19,952 nt of DNA from Bacteroidales bacterium UBA3724 (lineage in GTDB: Bacteria; Bacteroidota; Bacteroidia; Bacteroidales; P3), in contig DFHL01000067.1 in the NCBI GenBank assembly GCA_002371315.1, forward strand, positions 6,340 to 26,291, read 5' to 3'. The position numbers and the translations under genes are program-made. Below the pieces are notes generated by a model. The model saw only the letters and a list, made by a program, of their open reading frames with translations. It had not been told where the DNA came from and did no database searches. The stretch's first letter is position 1, and every line of letters starts with the position of its first letter. Positions 1-10,200 of this stretch are shown in pieces.

Positions 1-392
1 TCGGGCGAAGCCGTGCGGCGCGGTTCACCGCTGCTCTCGCCGGTATAGGAGGGGTCGAAGGCCAGCGCGACGAAGCCGCGCTCGGCCATCTTCATCGCAT
101 AGAGGCCGCTGCTCTGCTCCTTGGTGGCGCCAAACGGGCCGCTCACGGCGATGGCGGCCATCTTGCCCTGGCCATCTTTGGGCGTATAGAGGTCGGCGGC
201 CAGCGTCAGGCCGTACTGTGTCTCGAACGTCACCTTGCGGTGGTTCACCTTGTCGCTCAGCGGGAACACCTTGTCCCACTCTTGTGTCAGTTCAATTTTA
301 GTGTCCATATCCTGTTGTATGTTTGTAGTCTTCTGGGTGCAGGCTGCCAGCATCGCGCCAAGCAGCATAGCTGTCAATAATGCTTTTTTCAT
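1..392 (-). CDS. Alpha/beta hydrolase lipoprotein, 5' part only (runs off the left edge)
   Basis: Reading from the ATG at 392 down to base 1 gives about 130 residues with no stop, so the C-terminal part lies outside the window. The N-terminus MKKALLTAMLLGAMLAAC is a lipoprotein signal with lipobox MLAAC, so the enzyme should be anchored in an envelope membrane. The mature part contains VTFETQYGLTLAADLYTPKD, then AAIAVSGPFGATKEQSSGLYA, then GFVALAFDPSYTGESSGEPR. This run is typical of the YcjY/dienelactone-hydrolase-like branch of the alpha/beta hydrolases: an early strand, an oxyanion-hole segment, and the FDPSYTGES segment before the nucleophile elbow. The catalytic Ser, Asp and His would lie in the missing part, so activity cannot be judged. 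Substrate unknown. It has its own candidate promoter at 441-448 and appears to be monocistronic relative to the upstream lipoprotein gene, which ends 350 bases away. Confidence 0.85.
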   Translation of the reverse strand, partial: MKKALLTAMLLGAMLAACTQKTTNIQQDMDTKIELTQEWDKVFPLSDKVNHRKVTFETQYGLTLAADLYTPKDGQGKMAAIAVSGPFGATKEQSSGLYAMKMAERGFVALAFDPSYTGESSGEPRRTASP

Positions 393-440
393 TTGATTGA
401 TAATAATATAGAGGTGTTTTGTCTTCCTTGGAACTTTTTG

Positions 441-448
441 CAAAGGTA
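441..448 (-). promoter_or_regulatory. Candidate Bacteroidota -7 element for the hydrolase gene
   Basis: The minus strand reads TACCTTTG, matching the Bacteroidota -7 consensus TAnnTTTG, 49-56 bases upstream of the hydrolase ATG. No clear TTTG is seen at the -33 position, so the call rests on the -7 box and its location. Confidence 0.45.
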
Positions 449-575
449 CGAAGAAAAGTTTGCAGTTGTGATATATTTTCCAATTCTGCCAATTTGGAAG
501 CTGGGATTGCGCTGCGCGTCTTGCGCTATGGGCTGGCACTTCCGCGTCCTGCGCGCCGCACCCGCTCCGCCCATT

Positions 576-680
576 CTACCATCGTTTAACCATCGTTTAA
601 CCATCGTTCGACCATTTTAAATGGTTAAACGATGGTCGAACGATGGTTAAACGATGGTAGAACGATGGTCGAAATGGCGG
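576..680. repeat. Inverted pair of 11-bp tandem repeats forming a large hairpin
   Basis: Three 11-bp units run rightward from 578 (accatcgttta, accatcgttta, accatcgttcg). Four reverse-complement units follow at 626-669 (taaacgatggt, cgaacgatggt, taaacgatggt, agaacgatggt). The centre is accattttaaatggt at 611-625. The arms pair almost perfectly over about 40 bases; differences are ta/cg swaps in the last two bases of a unit. Flanking cgctccgccc and ggcggagtgg extend the symmetry, so the right arm simply has one extra unit. No T-tract follows, so this is not a standard terminator. Confidence 0.9.
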
Positions 681-742
681 AGTGGGTAGCACCATAAAGG
701 CATTCTCAGTCGCGCGATGGGGACAGGACAGATGGGGTCTGA

Positions 743-1219
743 CTACTGTGTGACGGCCCAAAAGGGTATGGGCAGTGGCGCGGCGGCGGTGCCTTGCTGT
801 CCTCCGTTGACGAATGGGAAGGAGGTGTCGGTGTCGAAGATGTTGTGCAGCTTATTGGAGTAATAGCGCAAGGTTATCTGTCCGTAGGGCTGCAAAGGTG
901 CGTGGATGAAGAGGAAGAAGCGCCCGAGGTCGTCGCACTGGGCGACGCCTACACACTCGTCGCCCACAAAGGCGGCAAGGCGGTCTTCGAAGTCGGTCGT
1001 CCAGATGTCAGAGGGTACTGGCATATTGTCGGCCATCAGCAGGTTCACCTGAATCACGGCGGTCATACTGCTCGAATAGTCATATTCGGTACCGACCACC
1101 CAGGCAGGGTCGTCGATGTTGCCTTGTATGGAAAACGGTTTTTCGCTGACTTCTTCCTCGCCACAGGAGGCAAGGAAGAAGAGAGCAGCGAGTGCGATTG
1201 TCATTATTCTGTTTTTCAT
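743..1219 (-). CDS. Small surface lipoprotein translationally coupled to the giant T9SS protein
   Basis: 158 residues. The N-terminus MKNRIMTIALAALFFLASC has a clear lipobox (LASC), followed by acidic residues (GEEEVSEKP), which fits a Bacteroidota lipoprotein exported to the surface or outer membrane. The mature domain (about residues 50-130) has the pattern FEDRLAAFVGDECVGVAQ, then FFLFIHAP, then GQITLRYYS. It resembles residues 2645-2722 of the neighbouring giant protein (PKDVVVALLGNDIVGRANV, then YLYLTIHG, then MPVHFRLWQ). I infer that the two share a beta-sandwich domain. The start codon overlaps the giant gene's stop as ATGA (1216-1219), so the genes are almost certainly co-transcribed and translationally coupled. 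I recognise no named family. A role in anchoring or displaying the giant protein is a guess. Confidence 0.85.
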   Translation of the reverse strand: MKNRIMTIALAALFFLASCGEEEVSEKPFSIQGNIDDPAWVVGTEYDYSSSMTAVIQVNLLMADNMPVPSDIWTTDFEDRLAAFVGDECVGVAQCDDLGRFFLFIHAPLQPYGQITLRYYSNKLHNIFDTDTSFPFVNGGQQGTAAAPLPIPFWAVTQ

Positions 1220-4200
1220 TTCTTGATGAGTTTAATCGTGGTTATTGTTCCGTTATTGTTCACCGTAGCGAAGTATACGCCGGCGGCGAGGGTGGTTGCG
1301 GGTGTCCATCGGGTGCTGGTGATGCGGTCGATGACGACACCGCTGGCGTTATAGATAGTGATGGTGAAATCGTCCGCCCAGCCGTTGGTGGAGGTGAAGT
1401 CCACATAGTCGGTGAAGGGAATCGGGTAGGCGGTGACGGTCGAAAGTCGAGAGTTGAGAGTCGAGAGTATCACGGGGTTGGCCAGCGTGCCGTAATGACG
1501 GTCGGGGGTTGCGTTAATGATTGCGTTAGCGCGTAATTGTGTGATTGCGTTAGTGGCTGGCGCGCCAGCCTCGCTTTCCGTTCCACATCCCTGCTCAATA
1601 ACGAAGGTGATTTCGCCAGCGTTGTCGGTTCCGAGGGTGAGGAAGAACAGCGTGTCGCCATCGACAACCTGCGGGGAGACGGTACCTGCGGGAACACCGT
1701 TGATGTAAGCCGTAAGCTGAGAGTTCTGAGCTGAGAGCTCTGGGCTGAGAGCTGCGATGATTGTCATATTGGTGGCTGGTGCGTCAGCTTCGTTTTCCGC
1801 TTTCCGTTTTCCGCTTTCCGCTTCCAACTTTCCGTTTTCCGCTCCCTTGTTGCCGTTGCGGAAGGTGAAGTTCACTGTGGACTCGGCGTTTCTGTAGAGC
1901 AGGTAGCCTTTGCCTGGGGTGAGAACCTTCAGCGAGCCTTCCCAGCGCTCGTTCTCCGAATAGACGGCGAAATCTGTCTGCGACTTGATGATGTCGCCTA
2001 CGGTGACGTTCTCGATATAGTCGGCCATAGCGTTAGTCAGGTTCAGCGTGTTGCTGAGCAGGTAGGGGAAGGCATTCCATCCGTGGTGCAGGCTGATGGT
2101 GCGCTCGGCGTCGGTGGAAAGGCGCCGGCCGGCCATCTGCATATTGTTGTGGTAGTCGGCGGTGCGCATCAGGTACATCTGCCTATGGTCCAAACTGTAG
2201 AATGTGCCTGTCCACTGCTCGCCGTCCCATTCGGCAAACTGCTGGGTGGCGACGCTCTTCAGCTGGTCGCCCTGGCTCCACGGCGTGGAGCTGTAGAGGA
2301 GGTCGTCGATGAAGCTGTTGGTGTCGGGGAAGAGGTAGAAGGATATCCAGTTCCAACCCTGCTTGATGTCGATACTTTGCACCTCGTTGGCTGAAGTGGA
2401 GAGGAGAACCGGTGCCGCCGGCGGCAGACCCACGGTGGCGTCGTTCTGGTAGCTTACGTCGGTCGAAGGCATCAGGCTGTAGATGCGACCCGTCGATGCC
2501 TGCCACAGGCGGAAGTGGACGGGCATACCCTCGAAGACTTCGTTGCCGTGGATGGTGAGGTAGAGGTAGCTGGTGCCGGCTTCGGCGTTGAAGTCGACAT
2601 TGGCACGTCCGACGATGTCGTTGCCCAGCAACGCAACCACGACGTCTTTGGGGTCGCTGTCGTAGGTGCCGTCGACCATCACTTGTCCGCGCAGCGACAT
2701 CTGGCGTGCGTAGCCGTTGGGGTTGTCCTCGTCCCACGGGCATAAGGCCTTGATTTCGACCATAATTTTCAGCGGCTCGCTAAGGCCGTCCTCGTCGGTG
2801 AGGTAGATGATTTCGGAGTAGATGCCCACGGGCAGGTTGTGGTCGACGGTGAAGCGTAGGCCGATGGTCTCTTGTGGGTTGATGCTGCCGTAGGCCTGGC
2901 TGACGCTCATCCAGCTGGGCAAACCCTCGATGGTGAACTGGTGACGGCGTCCGCTGATGTTCTGGATGTCGGCCGAAAGCTCGAAGTCGTCGACCATCGT
3001 CTCGTAGAAGACGCCCTGCAGACGGTTCTCGCTCCACAGCAGCACGTTCTTGTTGACATACACCTGCCACATTGTGGGGCTCACTGTGCGGTTGCCGTTG
3101 AGGTCCTCCACGTTGCGCACGGTGATGAAGATGTTGTTCTTGTTGATTTCGCGGTCGAGCATATTGATGTTGATGAGCAGCTCGTCCTGGTTGAAGCTCC
3201 AGTCGAAGTTCATCTTGGTCAGCAGGCCGCGTTCACGCACGGGGGCAATGTCCTCGTTGGTTGCGAACTGGGTGTTGAGGATTGGGAATTCCGGTGCGGT
3301 GACGAGGGGCTGGATCTTCTCGACGACGGTGCCGTCGGTGGTGCGGAATATCTTGCGGTTGTTGATCGAGAAGTGCTCTTCCATAATGCCGTTGCTGTTC
3401 TCGACCTGTTCGCTGAAGGGCAGCCAAGCCACCAGGCCCATCTCGTCGCCGTAGGGAGCGATGTTGTCGTAGGCCTCAACGAGGTTCTTGGGCAGCGCCT
3501 GCTCGAAGAGTACCAGCTCGTCGATGGTGCCGCTCAGCACTTCGCTGTTCCAGGCACCTCCGAGCATCATATCGCCGCTCAGTCCGCTCAGTGTGTCGGT
3601 GGCGAAGGTGTTCATCAGGTTGCCGTCGACGTAGATGGCGGTGTTGTTCTGCGTGCGGTTGACGGTCAGCACATAGTGGTGCCAAGCGCCGTCGGCAAAG
3701 TTGCCGCTGGCCTGCTGCATCAGGTTGCCGTTGTGGAAACTCAGGTTGCCGTTCTCGATGGCTATCAGCGTGCCGTCGAAACCGTCAACGCCCTGGTAGC
3801 CGCGCTGGCGCCAGCCAGCCGAGAAGAGCGGTGCGTTGCTGGCCGTGGTGCGGAACCAGAACATAAGGGTGTAGTCCTGAATTGTGGAACGCGAGAAGAT
3901 GTTCTGGTCGAGGCTCACGGGCTGTGTGCCGTCGAGGTGGAGGGCATAGCCGGCGGGGTTGGTCCAGGCAAAGCCTTGGAGGGTCAGCGTGGAGCCGCTG
4001 GCGTAGTCGGCGCAGGTGTTGCCGCGTCCTTCGTTCATCGGGTAGTATGCCGCCAGCTTCTTTTCGTATCCCGTCAGGTGCTTCTCGTGGGTCTCAACTA
4101 TTTCGGCCTGGCTCAGTGCCTTGATCCACACACGTGTCTCCAGCATATTGCCGCGATAGCCGTGTCCGAAGACCAGCGGGGCGGATTGAGAGCGGAGGGA

Positions 4201-7200
4201 TGTGAGCTGAAAGTCGATAAGTGAGTCTGTCAGGTAGGCTTGACTGGTCATCTCCTCGGTGCCGGCGAAAAAGCGCACTTTGTTTTCGTCGCGGTCGACG
4301 ACGACCACCATACGGCGGAAGTCGGTGAGCGGCTCCATAGGTTTCGACACCATATGGTAGTCGTTAATGTCGAGGTACATACGGCAGCTGTCGCCGTCGG
4401 GAACCAAGCCGAAGGAGATGTTGCTGCCCGAAGTGGCGTGTCCGAAGAGTTCCATCTTGCTTGCGGGGATGGGCGAATAGGGCTTGGCGATGAGGTCGAT
4501 GCTGAACGACTTGTTTGCCAGCACGCGTGTCACTTCGCTCGATGCGCCGCAGGTGGGCGTTCCGTCGAAGTAGAGCGAGGTTCCCGTCGTGATGCGTCCG
4601 CTTGAGTTGGTGACGCCGAGCAGCTGGAAGTTGTTGTCCTCGTCGAGGTAGTTGCCGGCAATGGGTTCGTTGAAGCGCAGCTTGATGTTGTCGGCCACGC
4701 CGAGGATGCCGAAGGCCGGTTCGGGCTGGCCGAAGACGCGCGGCGGACGAGTGTCCTTGGTGCCCGTGAGCACAGGCGACGACTTGGTGATGAAGCCCGA
4801 GCCGTGGCGGCAGAAGCTCACGGCGCGCAGGTCGTAGTGCTGCTCGATGGGGTCGCGCTCGCCGTAGAAGTGTATGTTGTCGATGCGGCCGCCGGTAATC
4901 ATAGCCTTGGTGCCGCTGGCAGCGGCATAGATGGCGCTGTCGTAATAGTAGGAGCAGATGGTCACCCACTCGTCGGCGCTCTGCGTCGACAGCTTGTACT
5001 GTAGCTCTATGTGGTCGAAGCCGCGGTAGTTGACGTCATAGTCGATGATGCTCACCGGCAGGTAGTAGCCCGTCGAGTCCTTCGGCGAGAGGGTGTTGAG
5101 CACCCAGTTCTCGTGCGGCTGCTCGATGTTGACGTCGCAGCTCACCGGCATAAAGTGAACCGAGAACTGGGCCTGGCCTTTGGTCGAGGCGATGCAGGTC
5201 GACTGAAACTCGATAATGAGGTCTTCGAAGTCGTAGCCGTCGCCGGCATAGACCTCCATAGTCTTGGTGATGACTTGCGAGCCTGTGAGGATTATGCTGC
5301 GGCCGTCGGTAAGGGGCATACCGTCGATATAGACGCGGGCGCCGTGGGGGTTGCTTGCGTCCTTCATCTTTAGCTTGAAGGTAATGGGAAACTCTACGCC
5401 AGAACCCACGGTGGCCTCTGTTTCGTTGTAGAGTTGGATAGTGAAGATGGCGGGACGGTCTATCGGCACATTGCTGAGTTCGTGGACGTTGATGTCGACC
5501 TTGGGGTTCTCGAGCTTGAGCGTGCCTGCCGAGAGTGGCATCTTGGGACGGTAGAACTCGGTGCTGTCGGCCACCTCGCAGGGGCATCTGGTAGCGCCGC
5601 CGCGCAGGTAGTAGACCAGTGAGCCGTAGAGGTAGTCGTCGCCGTCGTAGTCGTTGCCTTCGCTGACGAAGTCGCGCGTGTCGGCCGAGGCAGTGTTGAA
5701 GGCAAAGTCGCCGATGCTCTTCTTCAAACGATAGACGCTGACATCTATATTGCTATACATATCAGGTGCCAAGGTGAAGCCAATCTCACGTGTGTGCGAG
5801 AGGCGTTCCTCGGGGTCGCGCCCAAACTGGAAGTCGATAATGGGTGTTAGTGCGAAACTGGTGGCCGAGCCTGGGGCGTTGAGGGCAACATTGAGTGGAT
5901 TTTCGTTGGCTCTCTCACCACCTCCAGCATTTTTATTAACATTGTAGTAAGCATCGGCGATGAGGTTGCCTATAGGCAGGCTGAAAACGCTGGCTAAACC
6001 GCTTATCAGTTCGCCGGCACCCACGTCAAATCCAGGATAGTCCCAATAGACGTGGTAGGCATCGCTGTAGGAGTAGGTGTCGGAGTGCGAGAGCGAGACG
6101 GGACCGCTGACAGAATAGGTAGCCACCGAGTCGTGCTGGCTCTGGTGAATGGCGGCCACCTTCTCGGACTCGTTCTGCAGCAGCAACTTGGCCCAGTCGG
6201 CGATGCGACGGTTCAGGCTGGCCACCTCGTCGGCATACATTTGCGACGAGCCTTCAGGCAACATAGCCACATAGTTGCCACCCCAGTTTTCGTCGCCAGG
6301 GGCAACGCGACTCCAATAGACCTGTGTGCCGCGTGCGTTGGCGGTAGCCTGGGCTGTCGCGCTGTCGCAGGTCAGCAGCAAGGCGTCGCGCTGGTGCATC
6401 AGCTGCGGAATGAGGTTGTCGCGGATATGGCTGTGGGTGTAGGCGAAGGTGGCAGCCAACGCGGGACCGCTCTCCAGCTCGCTGCCGATGACCAGGTAGT
6501 AGCGCTGCCCGTTGGTGTCAACGCCGGTACCTACGGTCTGCATAGTGCCGTTGGCACTGCTGCCGCCGAGGGCGGTGAATGTCACCGAGTCGATGGGCTG
6601 CACAGCATCCACACGGCGGAAATAGACGTTCTGCACCGCACCGATATAGACGTCAGCATCTTGACCGACAAAGTAGGGATTGTCGCTGGTGCTGATGCGC
6701 TCGTTGGTGCGGAAGGTGTAGTTGCCTTCGTGCTTGTAGTTGTAGCTGCTTTTGATGGGCAGGGTGAAGGTGTGGGTAGTGCTGAAGTCCATTGTCTGTC
6801 CGGAGAACACACCAATTCCTGCACCCATAAACAACTTTGCCTGAGTACCGAGGGTAAGTCCGAATTCGAGTCCGAACTTGAACTGGAAGTCGTAGGTGTA
6901 GCTGTAGGAGTATTCCGCGCCGCTCTCGATATAGGCACTTGAGGTGCTTCCCGGCGGGTCGCGCAGCACGTCGAGCAGCTGGATGGTGCCGTGGGTCGAG
7001 GTGATGGCGTCGGCTGCGGTGGCGCGGTGGCCGGTCACGTAGCCGCGCACAGCCTGCTGCACCACATACTCGCCCTCGCTCTCCACCGAGAGGTCGAGCA
7101 CACGCTGCACGTTGGTATCGCTGCGCACGAAGGAGACATAGTCGATGGGGATGCTGAAGTCGGCGCTGCCGAGGGTGTCGAGCTCGAGGCTCATCACCTG

Positions 7201-10200
7201 CGTGTTGGCGTTCTCGTTTTCGTGCATACCGTTGTAGATCTTCAGGGTGCCGCCCTTGATGCGCACCTCGTCGAGGGCGCCGTTGGGGTCGTTGTTATAG
7301 CGATAGTCCTCGTGGGCGTAGGCGCGGAAGTCGTAGGTGCCGCTCTTGAAGACCGGTGCACCGAAGAGGTAGCTGTAGGTGCCGTCGGCCTGTTTGGTGG
7401 CCAAAGGTACCTGGATAATCTGGTTGGTGATGTTCTGGCGTGCCATAGTGGGCTCGCCGAAGTAGTCCACCTCCATACCCCAGTGCAGCTGCTTGCAGGT
7501 GATGCTGATGGGAGCACGGTAGGTGAGCTTGTACTGTGCATTGCTGGTGGTGTAGCGGGCATACTGGCCCCAGGCGTTGGCACCTGTGGGGGCTTCGCGC
7601 ACGGTATCGCTCGCGGTGGCGGCATCGCTGAGGTCGACCACATCGCCCGTGCGTCCGCGGCTGAAGAGGGTGGCATAGCCGGTGGCGTTGGCCTGAACAA
7701 TCTTCCACCGCACGGGGAAGAGGTCGGCGCTGAACTCGCCCGTCACCGGGTCGGGCTCGATGACCACGCGACGCAGCTGGTAATGGACCTGGGTCTGTCC
7801 CACAGTGTCCACTCCGTTGAATCCACCATACAGCAGATGAGGAACAGTATATTCAAGTGTGTCCTTGGTGAGGTCGGAGGGCACGCGCACCACATAGCTC
7901 ACGTTGTCGCCCTCGAGCTCGAGGACTAGACTGAGGTTGTCGCCCAGATTGTTGTGCGAGAGGCCGAGGCCGAGGGGCAAGGCCGCTTGGTCGAGACCGC
8001 CGCTGACGCGTCCCGTGAGGCGCACCTTGGTCTGGTCCCACACGCGCACGCCGTCGAGCGGTGTGTCGAGGGTGAGCAGGCTGTCGCCATCCATACGCAC
8101 ATAGCCGTCGCCGTCGAAGTGGTGGCCGTCCTTGACCACCTGCAGCGTGAAGGCGCTACCCTGCGGCACGCGCAGCTCGAAGTTGCCGTTGGCGTCGGTG
8201 CGCACCGGCGAGCCGGCAAAGCGCATCGTCGTGCCGTTGAGGCGGAAACAGGCGTCGCGCACAGGCACCGAGCTGTTCTCGAAGAGCACACGGCCGGTGA
8301 AGCGCACCGAGCTGATGTTGTCGAAGTCAACCCCCTGCGTATTGCAGCGGTTCAGCGTCAGCGTGATGGTGGCCGACGTGGAGTTGGTATTGTTGTAGCG
8401 GAACTGGGCGGTCTGCGAGGTGGGGGTGATGGCATATTCCACACCGCCGCCGTAGGGCAGACTGTCGAAGAGGTAGGCACCCGTGGAGTCGGTGGTGACC
8501 ACCTGCACCGTGGCGCCGTTGTCGGTCCGCGTGGCGGTGACGGTGATGCCGGGGCATCCGCTGCCGTCCTCGTAGTGCACGCGGCCGGCGATGCGGCCGT
8601 AGGGCGAACGCGAGCCGGTGGTGACGTGGCTTGTGCTGACGGTATTGCCTTCGCAGGTGTAGCTCATCGTCACGCGGTACTGCCACACGGGGCTTATCTG
8701 CGGGTCGGCCGTGCGGTCCACCCAGAAGCTGTTGGTCGTGGTGCCGAGGGTGGTCCAGGCAGCGTTGGGGTCGTTGTCGGGCCGTGTCTCGACGAGGAAC
8801 TCGTCGACGCCGCCGTCGGTCAGGCCCCAGGTAAGGCGCACATATTCGGGCGAAGTCTGGTGCGTGCCGCTGAGGCTTTCGAGGTTGGCGGCATTGGTGT
8901 AGTAGGGCGTGCTGCTGCCACTGGAGGGCGTAATCGTTCCGGAGAGTCTGGCAGAGCTATACAATGGCAGACTGATGCCGGTTGTGTCGAGCATCCAGGC
9001 GTATGAGTAGTGGACGCAAGGGCTGTTTGCCACATCGGTGTAGGTGAAACTGACATTCCCATAATAAAAGGTGTTCCAGTCGGGATTGTGTATAACGCGG
9101 TAGAGTGCAGCCTTGATGGAGTCGTCAGGCACGGGGATGCGGATGGTATCGCCCGTCTCCTGCATAATCTTGAGGATATAGAGTGTGGCACTGTCGTCCC
9201 AATAGCCCCAGGGCTCGTGGCAACTGTGGTTACCGCACGGACTGTTGTAATTAGAGTTGCTCATTCGGATTGTCATATGCACCTTGTGGTTGTCGGCGAA
9301 ATTGTCGTCAAGGTGGTAGTACATACTGTTGTAGAACCACGCCATATAGAGATCGGGGCTGACACTGGCGCTGCGGGCGTAGTCGTGTCCTGTCCATCCC
9401 CAGATGGCCGACGAGGTGCGGCGCACGCGGTAGTAGATGGTGTTGCTGTGCTCGACGGGGTTGTACCAGGCGGCACGGGCGGAGTCGACGTAGGTGAAGG
9501 TTTTCTCGTTCGTTGCGGTGTCGCCCCACTCGATGGGCATCATAGCGATGGTCTGCGCGTCGCTGAAGTCGCTGCTGTAGGCACGCTGCAGCTCGAACAT
9601 ATCGTTCGGCACGATGTCCTCCGCATTGGGATAGCGTATTTTCCAGCTGAGCTGCTTGTAGCGGTTGTCGTAATAGGTGATGTTGTCGCCCTCGCGCTGG
9701 TAGGAGTAGGCGCTGGCCGTGAAGTCGTGGATGCGGTGGTATGCGGGTACGTTGACTTTATTGGACGTGTACCACAGAATGATGTCCGACGAGTCGGTGG
9801 ACTCGGAGCTGTGTACCTGCATAAAGATGCGGAAGCCGGGCTGCACGGTGTCTTCGGCCTGGAGCCACAACATACCGCTTTGTTCCTGACAGGGGATCTG
9901 TGCCGGGTTCCACGAGGTGTAGTACTTGATGGGCTGTTGGAAAGCGACGTAGGGCACCGCCACCTTGCCTGCTGAGTTGGCGCTGTTTTCGTTGTTGGAA
10001 TAGAAGATGGGGTTTATCAGCTGGGGCTGCACATCGCGGCTGTTGAGGTTGCTGAAAGTGCCCAGGGTGAAGTACCTTGTATATTGGATTTGGGACAGTA
10101 AATTATAACGGGAGTCGCGTATCGTTACCGTTGATTGGGAATAAACTCCAGCTGTGATGGTGGTTGAGAGGGCCTCCTCGGATGGATACCAGTCGAACTC

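Larger units (their letters stand above)
393..742. other. Spacer between hydrolase and small lipoprotein genes
   Basis: No credible gene is seen in these 350 bases. The part next to the hydrolase (393-480) is AT-rich and carries its candidate promoter. The middle (505-570) is GC-rich with partly repeated gcgcgtcytgcgc motifs. The rest is the 11-bp repeat hairpin described separately. No T-rich intrinsic terminator follows the lipoprotein stop at 743. A 75-residue plus-strand reading frame across it has no recognisable domain and is mostly repeat. Confidence 0.6.

Noticed and set aside
393..620. 75-codon plus-strand frame in the first spacer
   Set aside because: It is composed largely of promoter and repeat DNA, with no domain or upstream signal.
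576..680. Repeat array considered as CRISPR
   Set aside because: The units are 11 bp, contiguous and without spacers, and no cas gene is near.
2872..4224. 450-codon open frame on the plus strand opposite the giant gene
   Set aside because: It has a Val/Ala/Gly-rich composition typical of the antisense of a GC-rich coding frame, with no domain, signal or promoter. The minus-strand frame encodes recognisable LamG and BACON-like domains.
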